From the NCBI GenBank assembly GCA_003558415.1, contig PWLT01000287.1, positions 1-5,523 on the forward strand: DNA of 5,523 bases, given 5' to 3'. Within the stretch, counting starts at the first letter, position 1. Each line of letters starts with the position of its first letter. The notes under the pieces were generated by a model. That model saw nothing but the letters and a program-made list of their open reading frames with translations, ran no database searches and was not told the origin of the DNA. The position numbers were made by a program, and so were the translations under genes. Positions 1 to 5,523 of this stretch are shown piece by piece. This DNA comes from Hyphomicrobiales bacterium. GTDB taxonomy: Bacteria; Pseudomonadota; Alphaproteobacteria; Rhodobacterales; Rhodobacteraceae.

Positions 1-887
1 AGCAGATGCTTGGCCGCGACGAGCACCTCGTGCTCCTCGAAATACAGCGCCGTGCGCTCATTGGCCACCAGAAGCCGGTGCTGGGGCGAGACCAGCATGT
101 CGCGTTCGGGCAACCCGTTGCCGAGCGCGCCCTTCTCGACCAGGATCGGCTTGAGATGCGGGCTGGCGGCAAGGCCGTTCCAGCTCATCTCGCGCTGACC
201 GATCCAGCGGATCTCCTGAATGCCGTTGTCGCGGGTGATGATCTTGTCGCCCTCGCGCAGCGATTCCACCGGCCGCTCGCCCTGGGGCGTTGCGATCGCG
301 GTGCCCGGCGTGAAGCAGGGGATGATCTTCTCGATCGAGATGAACTTGAGCTTGGGCGATCCGTCCCCGAAGGTGATGTAGCCGTCCTTCGAGACTGAGC
401 CATCCTTGTTCGTCGTCGAACTGGTGATGTGGATGTCGTCGATATTGCCCAACTGCCCCTTCAGGTAGAGCGTGTCGAATCCATCGCCGCCGTCGATGGT
501 GTCGCCCGGCGTCGCAAAGATGGTGTCGTTGCCGGCACCGGCATAGACCTTGTTCTCGCCGTCTCCGGTAAAAATCTTGTCGTCGCCCTTGCCGCCATAG
601 ATGGTGTCGTTCCCATCGCCGCCGAAGATGGTGTTGTTGCCGGCGACTCCCTTGAGCAGATCGTCGCCCGCACCGCCCTTGATCAGATCGTCGCCCTTGG
701 TGCCGATGATGGTGTCGTCGCCGGGCGTGCCGATCAGCGTCTCGCCGCTGGAGCCGCCTCCCATGGAAGCCGTTGCCGCCCCGTCCGTGTCATCGTCGGT
801 CTGCGGCGCGCTGCCGTCACCATACAAGGCGGCAAGCCGGGCCTCTGCTCCATCACCATTCGAACCGTCTGTTCTGTCCGCACCCAT
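1..887 (-). CDS. RTX-like repeat protein with a Hint (Hedgehog/intein) domain, 3' end missing
   Basis: Read from ATG at 887 to the left edge: 295 complete codons with no stop, so the C-terminus is absent. Residues 1-50 are acidic, low-complexity and Gly/Asp/Ser-rich, with no signal peptide or membrane segment. Residues 53-124 are eight tandem nonapeptides of the GGxGxDxIx calcium-binding type, closed by GGDGFDTLYLKG (133-144). After a linker rich in Ser, Thr and Lys comes a Hint domain from Cys191 (CFTPGTAIATPQGERPVESL), continuing through a TRDNG turn, IRWIG (226-230) and the block-B-like SPQHRLLV (267-274). This matches the Hint_2 type common in Rhodobacterales. Hint domains in Hedgehog and inteins act by an N-S acyl shift at the first Cys, so self-cleavage is possible but unproven. 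RTX repeats suggest type I export, whose signal would be in the missing part. The start at 887 is chosen because GGGAG lies 8 nt upstream; in-frame ATGs at 902 and 953 have no comparable site. The biological role is unknown. Confidence 0.87.
   Translation of the reverse strand, partial: MGADRTDGSNGDGAEARLAALYGDGSAPQTDDDTDGAATASMGGGSSGETLIGTPGDDTIIGTKGDDLIKGGAGDDLLKGVAGNNTIFGGDGNDTIYGGKGDDKIFTGDGENKVYAGAGNDTIFATPGDTIDGGDGFDTLYLKGQLGNIDDIHITSSTTNKDGSVSKDGYITFGDGSPKLKFISIEKIIPCFTPGTAIATPQGERPVESLREGDKIITRDNGIQEIRWIGQREMSWNGLAASPHLKPILVEKGALGNGLPERDMLVSPQHRLLVANERTALYFEEHEVLVAAKHL
516..731 (-). repeat. Eight tandem 27-bp units encoding RTX-like nonapeptides
   Basis: The units encode, in order, GTPGDDTII, GTKGDDLIK, GGAGDDLLK, GVAGNNTIF, GGDGNDTIY, GGKGDDKIF, TGDGENKVY and AGAGNDTIF (residues 53-124). 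Such repeats form a parallel beta-roll that binds Ca2+ between turns through the Gly-rich loop and the Asp at position 6. Units 4 and 7 have Asn instead of Asp there, so those turns may bind Ca2+ poorly. The DNA copies are diverged, so this is an old protein repeat rather than a recent expansion. Confidence 0.85.
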
Positions 888-895
888 TATTCCGA

Positions 896-900
896 CTCCC
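896..900 (-). promoter_or_regulatory. Ribosome binding site of the Hint/RTX gene
   Basis: On the minus strand GGGAG lies 8 nt before ATG 887. It overlaps the alternative in-frame ATG at 902, which lacks its own site. This decides the start in favour of 887. Confidence 0.6.
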
Positions 901-1133
901 ATATCGGCCAATACCGCCGAGTTACGTTCCGCAAATGGAGACCCTGCCCCCATTGCGGCGCGCGTACCGACCCGCAAGAAACCGGGCCACCTTATCGTCG
1001 GCCGTGACCGCGGGCGCCCGCTCCGGGCGCGCCGCCGACATATCGGACCGCACGCGCGCTGTTGACTTGACTGTTGCCTTGAACAGCAGCTCTGTGTGGA
1101 TTCCGACCGCCCCCACGGCCCTTTAACCCATGT

Positions 1134-1144
1134 ACATTCAATGT
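1134..1144. promoter_or_regulatory. 11-bp palindrome ACATTCAATGT, possible operator
   Basis: Perfect 5+1+5 palindrome in the AT-richer intergenic DNA, about 250 bp upstream of the Hint/RTX start and flanked by GT/GTAC-rich sequence. It could bind a dimeric regulator, but it is short and matches no operator I can name. Confidence 0.2.
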
Positions 1145-1244
1145 GTACTTTCTGCTCCGTTTGTTGCAAAGGCCAAATTCCAGCCTCTTGCTGGCCTGGA
1201 CGCCCAATCCCGACAATTCAGAAGATCGATGCGCAATCTATGGT

Positions 1245-1272
1245 TGTATACCTGTTCACGCCGGGAAACCAA
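1245..1272 (-). promoter_or_regulatory. Possible sigma-70-like promoter for the Hint/RTX gene
   Basis: On the minus strand TTGGTT (1267-1272) is followed after 16 bp by TATACA (1245-1250), a reasonable -35/-10 pair. It would give a leader of about 350 nt before the start at 887, which is long. Other weaker pairs exist in the same AT-richer stretch (for example TTGCAA with TACACA around 1145-1170), so the assignment is tentative. Confidence 0.25.
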
Positions 1273-1470
1273 ACTTGCCGCGAGAGCGGAAATGTGGCGC
1301 AAATTTTTCATGATTTATCTTAAACATGTAGACCAGCTTCGAATGATGGGGAATTTCCGGATGCATTGATTGTCTACACCTTGGAAACAACCCTGCGACG
1401 ATCCGCATTGGCACGGCGCCTGGAAATCGCCTGCGACCATAGTTCACGCAGGTGATACAATCGTGAATAT

Positions 1471-1488
1471 CGGCACCAAGAGGTGCCG
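1471..1488 (-). terminator. Stem-loop downstream of anmK, possible terminator
   Basis: Perfect 7-bp inverted repeat CGGCACC/GGTGCCG around a 4-nt loop, 65 nt after the anmK stop in its direction of transcription. The sequence after it on the minus strand (ATATTCACG) is AT-rich but has no proper U-tract, so it would be a weak intrinsic terminator, a Rho-assisted 3' end or an mRNA-stabilising hairpin. Confidence 0.35.
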
Positions 1489-1524
1489 TTCTGTCGACAA
1501 TGACAAAATTCGCAGGCGAATCAT

Positions 1525-1542
1525 CGACCTATGCGCAGGTCG
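1525..1542 (-). terminator. Stem-loop 11 nt after the anmK stop
   Basis: Perfect 6-bp inverted repeat CGACCT/AGGTCG around a 6-nt loop, 11 nt after the anmK stop. A second, smaller ATTCG/CGAAT hairpin (1508-1521) follows and runs into TTTTG on the minus strand. Together they could form the anmK transcript end; neither alone is a classical terminator. Confidence 0.3.
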
Positions 1543-1553
1543 CACAACTCGCC

Positions 1554-2687
1554 TCAGCCCGTATCCTCAGCGCCGCGCTTGGCGGGCTGGCTGACCTGCC
1601 CGCCGCCCACCCCCGCGGCGACGCCCGTGGTCCCGGGGCAGGAGGTGACCATGCCCCTGAAAACCCGCGCCGCGAGATAGGCGAAGGCCTGCGCCTCCAG
1701 CATGTCCCCGTCCAGGCCGGCTTGCTCGACCGGGGCGACGGGGCAGGTCATGCGTTGCGCAATCATCGCCATCAGCGTCGCGTTGTGCCGCCCGCCCCCC
1801 GCGACCAGCAGCTGTGCGGGCGGCACGGGGAAATGCGCGGCGCCATCCGCCACGCAGGCCGCGGAAATCGCCGCCAGCGTGGCAAGCGCATCGGCATCAC
1901 CCAGATGCGCAACGGCGCGCGCCAGATCGCCGAAATCGCCCCGGTCCAGCGACTTGGGCGGGATGCGGCGCAGGTAGGGGCGCGCCATCGCCGCGTCGAG
2001 CACGGCTTCGTCCACGCGACCCGTGGCGGCAAGCGCGCCGCCCTCGTCACGCGCCGCACCGCGCCGCTCGGCGATCAGATCGTCCATCGGTGCATTGGCC
2101 GGGCCGGTATCGAAGGCCAGCAGCGCGCCAGGGACCTCGGGCGCCTGTGCCATCGGATCCACCCAGGTCAGATTGCCCACCCCGCCCAGATTGAGAAAGG
2201 CAATCGGCGCCGGCGCCCGGATATGGCGCGCACAGGCGAAATGGAAAAACGGCGCCAGCGGCGCCCCCTGCCCGCCCAGCGCGACATCGGCGGAGCGGAA
2301 ATCCCATACCACCGGCAGCCCCAGTACCTCGGCCAGTATCGACCCGTCGCCCGCCTGATGCGTACCGCGTCCGCGCGGGTCATGCGCAAGCGTTTGCCCG
2401 TGAAAGCCCACCAGATCCGCGCCCTCGAAACGCGAGAGCAGTTCCGCATGGGCGGTCTCGACAAGCTCGGCGGCCTCGGCCACTCCCGCCTCGCCCGGCC
2501 AGCGCCCCAGCGCGGCACGCAGCACCTTGCGCTCGGACGTGCTGTAGGGGCGGTAGGCGCTCGCGCCGAACTCGAGGATGCTCACCCCGTCGGTGCGGAT
2601 CATGGCCGCATCCACCCCGTCGAGCGAGGTGCCCGACATCGCACCCAGCGCCCAGAGCGGCGCCTGCTGCGGCGGTGATTTCCGCAT
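1554..2687 (-). CDS. anmK: Anhydro-N-acetylmuramic acid kinase
   Basis: Cytoplasmic enzyme of peptidoglycan recycling. It opens the 1,6-anhydro ring of anhMurNAc and phosphorylates it with ATP to give MurNAc-6-phosphate. The 377-residue protein is close to the family length of about 370 and has the motifs in order: [10 protein letters not shown] (17-26, nucleotide-binding loop of the ASKHA fold), FHGQT (95-99), [18 protein letters not shown] (129-146), NLGGVGNLT (166-174), [12 protein letters not shown] (192-203), VAGGGRHN (295-302) and [16 protein letters not shown] (324-339). Asp193 corresponds to the catalytic Asp182 of the E. coli enzyme. The ATG at 2687 is chosen because it puts the MSGTS loop at the usual distance from the N-terminus and has AGGG 7 nt upstream. 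An in-frame ATG at 2741 would add 18 residues and overlap the tyrS start. The last residues (about 364-377) are a non-conserved tail. It is divergent from tyrS. Confidence 0.97.
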   Translation of the reverse strand: MRKSPPQQAPLWALGAMSGTSLDGVDAAMIRTDGVSILEFGASAYRPYSTSERKVLRAALGRWPGEAGVAEAAELVETAHAELLSRFEGADLVGFHGQTLAHDPRGRGTHQAGDGSILAEVLGLPVVWDFRSADVALGGQGAPLAPFFHFACARHIRAPAPIAFLNLGGVGNLTWVDPMAQAPEVPGALLAFDTGPANAPMDDLIAERRGAARDEGGALAATGRVDEAVLDAAMARPYLRRIPPKSLDRGDFGDLARAVAHLGDADALATLAAISAACVADGAAHFPVPPAQLLVAGGGRHNATLMAMIAQRMTCPVAPVEQAGLDGDMLEAQAFAYLAARVFRGMVTSCPGTTGVAAGVGGGQVSQPAKRGAEDTG

Positions 2688-2754
2688 GGCCTTTCCCTTG
2701 CCTGCGCGCGCCGATATAGACGGCATGTCGAGGCCCAGCATGGACGATGCGCGA
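2688..2754. promoter_or_regulatory. Divergent anmK/tyrS promoter region
   Basis: Only 67 bp (52 bp if tyrS starts at 2740) separate two divergent genes, so both promoters must overlap here or extend into the coding regions. TATAGA at 2715-2720 fits a -10 box for tyrS, with a weak TTTCCC 17 bp upstream (2692-2697); this predicts a start point near 2727. The same AT island reads TATATC on the minus strand and might serve anmK. The anmK ribosome binding site (AGGG, 2695-2698) is at the left end. No long T-box-type leader fits in this gap. Confidence 0.4.
2730..2733 (+). promoter_or_regulatory. GAGG ribosome binding site bearing on the tyrS start
   Basis: GAGG lies 6 nt before the in-frame ATG at 2740 but 21 nt before the ATG at 2755 favoured by family alignment. 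The 2755 ATG has only a weak GGA (2742-2744) ahead of it. Initiation at 2740 would add MDDAR to the N-terminus. Confidence 0.4.
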
Positions 2755-4005
2755 ATGACCTACCACCCGAAATCCGACTTCATGCGCGTGATGATGGAGC
2801 GCGGCTATCTGGCCGATTGCTCGGATTATCAGGGACTCGACGAGGCGCTGGTGGCCGGCGTGGTGCCCGCCTATATCGGCTATGACGCCACCGCGGCCTC
2901 GCTGCATGTGGGCCATCTGCTCAACGTGATGATGCTGCGCTGGCTGCAGAAATGCGGGCACAAGCCGATCGTGCTGATGGGTGGCGGCACCACGAAGGTG
3001 GGTGATCCCTCCTTCCGCTCCGAGGAACGCCCGCTGCTCGGCCCTGATCAGATCGCGGCCAACATATCGGGCATGAAGCAGGTCTTCGCCAAGTATCTGA
3101 GCTTCGGCGACGGCCCGACTGACGCGATCCTGCTGGACAATGCCGAATGGCTCGACGATCTGAACTATCTCGAATTCCTGCGCGATATCGGGCGGCATTT
3201 CTCGGTCAACCGGATGCTGTCCTTCGAATCGGTCAAGTCGCGCATCGATCGCGAGCAGTCGCTGAGCTTCCTCGAATTCAACTACATGATCCTCCAGGCC
3301 TATGACTTTCTGGAGCTTTATCGCCGCCACGGCTGCCGGTTGCAGATGGGCGGCTCGGATCAGTGGGGCAACATCGTCAACGGCATCGACCTGACCCGCC
3401 GCGTGGACGGGGCCGAGGTTTTCGGCCTGACCTCGCCGCTGCTGACCACTTCCGACGGGCGCAAGATGGGCAAATCCGCCGGCGGGGCGGTGTGGCTCAA
3501 TTCCGACATGCTCAGCCCCTACGAGTTCTGGCAGTTCTGGCGCAACACCAACGACGCCGATGTGGGCCGCTTCCTGCGGCTCTATACAGAACTTCCACTG
3601 GAGGAATGCGAGCGCCTCGGCGCGCTCGACGGCGCGGAGATCAACGCCGCCAAGATCCGGCTGGCCAATGAGGTGACCACGCTGTGCCACGGTGCCGAGG
3701 CGGCGGCCTCTGCCGAGGCCACGGCGCGCGAGGTCTTCGAACAGGGCGGCGCAGGCGAGGCTCTGCCGACTCTGGCGCTGAGCCGCGAAGAGATCGGCGC
3801 GGGGATTTCGGTGGCTCAGCTCTTCGTGCGTGCGGGGCTTGTGAAGTCGGGCAAGGAGGCCAAGCGCCTGATCGCCGAGGGCGGCGCGCGGCTCGATGAT
3901 GCCGCGCTCGACGATGCGGGGCTGATGCTCGATGCCGCGCGGCTGGCCACCCCGGTCAAGCTGACCGCCGGCAAGAAGCGCCACGCCCTTGTGACACTGG
4001 ACTGA
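2755..4005 (+). CDS. tyrS: Tyrosyl-tRNA synthetase
   Basis: Class I aminoacyl-tRNA synthetase that charges tRNA-Tyr with tyrosine using ATP in the cytoplasm; essential for translation. The 416-residue bacterial TyrRS has a Rossmann catalytic domain with [15 protein letters not shown] (40-54), where HVGH is the HIGH motif. It also has [10 protein letters not shown] (83-92), the tyrosine-pocket segment QAYDF (181-185), GGSDQWGN (199-206) and the KMSKS-type loop KMGKS (237-241), close to KFGKT in E. coli. An S4-type RNA-binding domain (about 350-400) is at the C-terminus, seen in [20 protein letters not shown]. No key residue is missing. The start at 2755 gives MTYHPKSDF, the N-terminus I recall for Rhodobacterales TyrRS. 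The ATG at 2740 has a better ribosome binding site and adds five residues. It is divergent from anmK and converges on the small gene at 4009-4263 with 3 bp between stops. Confidence 0.98.
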   Translation: MTYHPKSDFMRVMMERGYLADCSDYQGLDEALVAGVVPAYIGYDATAASLHVGHLLNVMMLRWLQKCGHKPIVLMGGGTTKVGDPSFRSEERPLLGPDQIAANISGMKQVFAKYLSFGDGPTDAILLDNAEWLDDLNYLEFLRDIGRHFSVNRMLSFESVKSRIDREQSLSFLEFNYMILQAYDFLELYRRHGCRLQMGGSDQWGNIVNGIDLTRRVDGAEVFGLTSPLLTTSDGRKMGKSAGGAVWLNSDMLSPYEFWQFWRNTNDADVGRFLRLYTELPLEECERLGALDGAEINAAKIRLANEVTTLCHGAEAAASAEATAREVFEQGGAGEALPTLALSREEIGAGISVAQLFVRAGLVKSGKEAKRLIAEGGARLDDAALDDAGLMLDAARLATPVKLTAGKKRHALVTLD

Positions 4006-4008
4006 GGT

Positions 4009-4263
4009 TCAACGCGGGCGGGCATCCACGCGGCTGCGCTTGAGCACCTCGCCCTGGTGATCGACGATCAGCCGCAGGCGCAGCGTGCCGTGGCGGAAGG
4101 TGACGCGGTAGCGGCCCGCATCCTCGCCCTCGCCGCGTTCGACCAGGCTGGTGATCCGGCCCGCGCGCATCAGATCGCGCGCCTCTTCGGGGCTCAGATC
4201 GAGCAGCGGCGCCAGATCATTCGCATCGATGGTGAAGCCGTCCCCGCTCGGTTCGAGTTTCAT
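4009..4263 (-). CDS. Small conserved protein of unknown function, probable DUF6522 family
   Basis: An 84-residue protein with no signal peptide, membrane segment or cysteine, so probably a soluble cytoplasmic protein. The start is firm: GGAGG lies 7 nt before the ATG at 4263. Visible parts are an acidic N-terminal segment with FTIDANDLAPLLDLSPEEA (10-28), a RAGRITS turn (33-39), a GEGEDAGRYRVTF segment (44-56) and a basic, beta-rich C-terminus ending in KRSRVDARPR (75-84). The LSPEEARDLMRAGRI stretch resembles a short helix-turn segment, but there is not enough to call a DNA-binding fold. I recognise the pattern as DUF6522, a small family seen in Rhodobacterales; this is from memory and unchecked. 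It ends 3 bp from tyrS and is divergent from fsr. The reading frame continues upstream of the ATG, but only as antisense to fsr. Confidence 0.8.
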   Translation of the reverse strand: MKLEPSGDGFTIDANDLAPLLDLSPEEARDLMRAGRITSLVERGEGEDAGRYRVTFRHGTLRLRLIVDHQGEVLKRSRVDARPR

Positions 4264-4277
4264 TGCCCTGCCTCCGG

Positions 4278-4304
4278 CCTGTCCGGGCCATAAGGTCCGA
4301 CAGG
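4278..4304. promoter_or_regulatory. 27-bp imperfect inverted repeat, operator or leader hairpin
   Basis: Arms CCTGTCCGGGCC (4278-4289) and GGTCCGACAGG (4294-4304) surround ATAA. They match over 11 positions with one bulged C and one G/T pair. The repeat covers the predicted -10 and start-point region of the minus-strand promoter and ends 2 bp from the ribosome binding site of the small gene. It could be a repressor operator, or an RNA hairpin next to the ribosome binding site. Confidence 0.4.
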
Positions 4305-4320
4305 TGGCGGTCGCTGTCAA
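4292..4320 (-). promoter_or_regulatory. Probable promoter of the small DUF6522-like gene
   Basis: A perfect -35 box TTGACA (minus strand, 4315-4320). With 17 bp spacing the -10 would be GACCTT (4292-4297); with 19 bp it would be CCTTAT (4290-4295). Both are poor matches to TATAAT, which is common in GC-rich alphaproteobacteria and would fit an activated or regulated promoter. Confidence 0.4.
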
Positions 4321-4428
4321 TCGATCCGCGCGGCGGAATCCTGCCCGCGCGCACTGGCCCTCGCCGAAAAGATCGTCCAGTCTGTCCCGATCCTGCCGCC
4401 CCCGAATGCGCGGCCAGATGAGGACGCC

Positions 4429-5523
4429 ATGAGCAGCACACCAGGCACGCAACAGGCACGCGAGACCACCTATCTGGTCATCTTTGCGGTAAGCATCTGC
4501 CACATGCTCAACGACGTGATGCAGTCGCTGCTTGCTGCCATCTATCCGCTGCTGCGCGAGGAGTTCGCGCTGAGCTTCTGGCAGATCGGGCTGATGACCT
4601 TCGCCTTTCAGGTCACCGCCTCGCTGCTGCAGCCGCTGATCGGGCTGGCCACCGACAAGCGCCCGTTTCCGCAATCACTGCCCATCGGAATGGGATCCAC
4701 CATGGCGGGGCTGGTGCTCTTGGCCACGGCGACGAGCTACCCGCTGCTGCTGGGTGGCGCGATGCTGATCGGGCTGGGCTCGGCGGTGTTCCACCCCGAA
4801 GCCTCGCGCGTGGCGCGACTGGCCTCGGGCGGGCGCTTCGGTACAGCGCAATCGCTGTTTCAGGTGGGCGGCAATTTCGGCACCGCAATCGGCCCGCTGC
4901 TGGCGGCCTTCATCGTGGTGCCGCTGGGGCGTCCATCAATCGCGTGGTTCTCGCTCGCGGCGCTTCTGGGGATGATCATCCTGTGGCAGGTGGGGGCCTG
5001 GTACGGGCGCTGGCGCCGTGCCAATGCAGGACGGGCACAGCCGAGCCGTGCCCTTCCGCTGCCGCGCAAGCGCGTCGTGCTCGCCATCGTGGTGCTGGCG
5101 CTGCTGGTCTTCACCAAGAACAGCTACACCGCGTCCGTCACCAGCTACTACACCTTCTTCCTGATCGAGCGCTTCGAGTTGACCACCCAGCAGTCGCAGA
5201 TCATGCTGTTCGTCTTTCTCGGGGCCATGGCGCTGGGCGTGGCGCTGGGCGGCCCCATCGGCGACCGGATCGGCACGCTGTCGGTGATCTGGGTGTCGAT
5301 CCTGGGCGTGCTGCCCTTCACGCTGCTCTTGCCGCATGTCGATCTTCTGTGGACGGGGATCCTGTCGGCGGTGATCGGGGTGATTCTCGCCTCGTCCTTC
5401 CCGGCGATCGTGGTCTTTGCGCAGGAACTCGTGCCCGGCCGCGTCGGGATGATCGCGGGGATATTCTTCGGGCTGGCCTTCGGGCTTGGCGGGATCTCTG
5501 CGGCGGTGCTCGGGGTACTCGCC
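4429..5523 (+). CDS. fsr: Fosmidomycin-resistance-type MFS transporter, 3' end missing
   Basis: Inner-membrane drug exporter of the major facilitator superfamily. E. coli Fsr confers fosmidomycin resistance when overexpressed. The window holds 365 codons without a stop; E. coli Fsr has about 406 residues, so roughly the last 40 are missing. Strong family matches are HMLNDVMQSLLAAIYPLL (25-42), the motif-A loop GLATDKRP (72-79), SLPIGM (83-88), FHPEASRVARLASGGR (121-136), QSLFQVGGNFG (141-151), the second-half motif A GGPIGDRIG (274-282) and FAQELVPGRVGM (330-341). Hydrophobic segments alternate with short loops as expected for 12 membrane helices, with a basic central loop at about 192-215 (WYGRWRRANAGR). 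The start has GAGG 5 nt upstream and precedes a short polar N-terminus. It is divergent from the small gene. The natural substrate in this organism is unknown. Confidence 0.95.
   Translation, partial: MSSTPGTQQARETTYLVIFAVSICHMLNDVMQSLLAAIYPLLREEFALSFWQIGLMTFAFQVTASLLQPLIGLATDKRPFPQSLPIGMGSTMAGLVLLATATSYPLLLGGAMLIGLGSAVFHPEASRVARLASGGRFGTAQSLFQVGGNFGTAIGPLLAAFIVVPLGRPSIAWFSLAALLGMIILWQVGAWYGRWRRANAGRAQPSRALPLPRKRVVLAIVVLALLVFTKNSYTASVTSYYTFFLIERFELTTQQSQIMLFVFLGAMALGVALGGPIGDRIGTLSVIWVSILGVLPFTLLLPHVDLLWTGILSAVIGVILASSFPAIVVFAQELVPGRVGMIAGIFFGLAFGLGGISAAVLGVLA

Larger units (their letters stand above)
888..1553. other. 666-bp intergenic region without a supported gene
   Basis: It separates the start of the Hint/RTX gene from the end of anmK, both on the minus strand. 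A hand count gives about 47% G+C over 1141-1380, against roughly 60-65% in the flanking genes, consistent with regulatory rather than coding DNA. Open frames of up to about 80 codons occur, but none has a ribosome binding site, a recognisable motif or the expected codon bias. Visible elements are: a CTGTT/AACAG hairpin at 1071-1086 beside a doubled TTGAC at 1064-1073; an 11-bp palindrome ACATTCAATGT at 1134-1144; a CCAGC/GCTGG hairpin at 1180-1194; a promoter-like pair at 1245-1272; and several inverted repeats at 1430-1542. It most likely holds the anmK 3' end and the promoter and leader of the Hint/RTX gene; a small RNA cannot be excluded. Confidence 0.6.
4264..4428. promoter_or_regulatory. 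Divergent control region between the small gene and fsr
   Basis: 165 bp between two divergent starts. It contains the GGAGG site of the small gene (4271-4275), a 27-bp imperfect inverted repeat (4278-4304), a perfect TTGACA on the minus strand (4315-4320) and the GAGG site of fsr (4420-4423, 5 nt before ATG 4429). No clear -10 box for fsr is visible in the GC-rich right half. Confidence 0.5.

Noticed and set aside
516..731. Regular 27-bp periodicity as a possible CRISPR array
   Set aside because: The units are adjacent without unique spacers, differ from each other at the DNA level and encode in-frame nonapeptides.
429..1007. Open plus-strand frames opposite the RTX/Hint gene
   Set aside because: They are antisense to a gene with clear RTX and Hint motifs; the repetitive look comes from the 27-bp repeats read backwards, and no ribosome binding site precedes them.
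922..1116. 64-codon minus-strand frame from GTG 1116, upstream of the Hint/RTX gene
   Set aside because: Only a poorly spaced AAAGGG precedes it, the product is Arg/Ala-rich with no recognisable motif, and it ends without coupling to the next gene. A relative with the same protein would reopen it.
1130..1369. 79-codon plus-strand frame in the intergenic region
   Set aside because: No ribosome binding site, AT-rich codon use unlike the neighbours and no recognisable domain.
1256..1447. 63-codon minus-strand frame from GTG 1447
   Set aside because: No ribosome binding site, no motif, and it runs through the promoter-like AT-rich DNA.
1500..2678. Long plus-strand frame of about 390 codons opposite anmK
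   Set aside because: It is the antisense shadow of anmK in GC-rich DNA, very rich in Arg/Gly/His, with no family resemblance; anmK has all its motifs.
2578..2754. Upstream extension of the tyrS frame to ATG 2578 or 2725
   Set aside because: It overlaps the anmK coding region and its ribosome binding site, has no homology to TyrRS, and 2725 lies before the predicted transcript start.
2380..3984. Minus-strand frame of about 530 codons opposite tyrS
   Set aside because: Antisense shadow of an intact TyrRS gene, His/Arg/Gln-rich; length alone is expected from high G+C at third positions.
4264..4428. FNR-type box (TTGAT-N4-ATCAA) between the small gene and fsr
   Set aside because: Looked for because such boxes are common in this group, but only a half-like TCAATCGAT is present, without the symmetric second half.
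4264..4674. N-terminal extension of the small DUF6522-like gene
   Set aside because: The frame stays open only by running antisense through fsr and the divergent promoter; the GGAGG site fixes the start at 4263.

Overview
The window reads as a chromosomal piece of a GC-rich alphaproteobacterium, most likely a member of the Rhodobacterales. Three things suggest this: the strong C/G third-position bias, the TyrRS sequence type with its [10 protein letters not shown]-terminus, and a Hint-domain protein of a kind abundant in that order. It is mostly ordinary core genome, with one accessory-looking gene at the left end. No RNA gene, insertion sequence, prophage or CRISPR array was found.

Layout. 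(1) Positions 1-887, minus strand: the 5' part of a gene for a protein with eight tandem RTX-like nonapeptides followed by a Hedgehog/intein-type Hint domain; its C-terminus lies beyond the left edge. (2) Positions 888-1553: 666 bases without a convincing gene. The middle is clearly lower in G+C, with promoter-like sequence and, next to the end of anmK, a cluster of short inverted repeats. (3) Positions 1554-2687, minus: anmK, anhydro-N-acetylmuramic acid kinase of peptidoglycan recycling. (4) Positions 2755-4005 (or from 2740), plus: tyrS, tyrosyl-tRNA synthetase, divergent from anmK across a gap of only 52-67 bp. (5) Positions 4009-4263, minus: an 84-residue conserved small protein, probably DUF6522, converging on tyrS with 3 bp between the stop codons. 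(6) Positions 4429-5523, plus: fsr, an MFS exporter of the fosmidomycin-resistance family, cut by the right edge.

The genes do not form one pathway. anmK/tyrS is a neighbourhood seen in many proteobacteria (in E. coli the two are also close together). The small gene and fsr are divergent and share a 165 bp region holding a perfect TTGACA box and a 27 bp imperfect inverted repeat, the best regulatory candidate here. The Hint/RTX protein is the least understood gene and the one most worth following up. Nothing in the window demonstrates a new multi-gene system.
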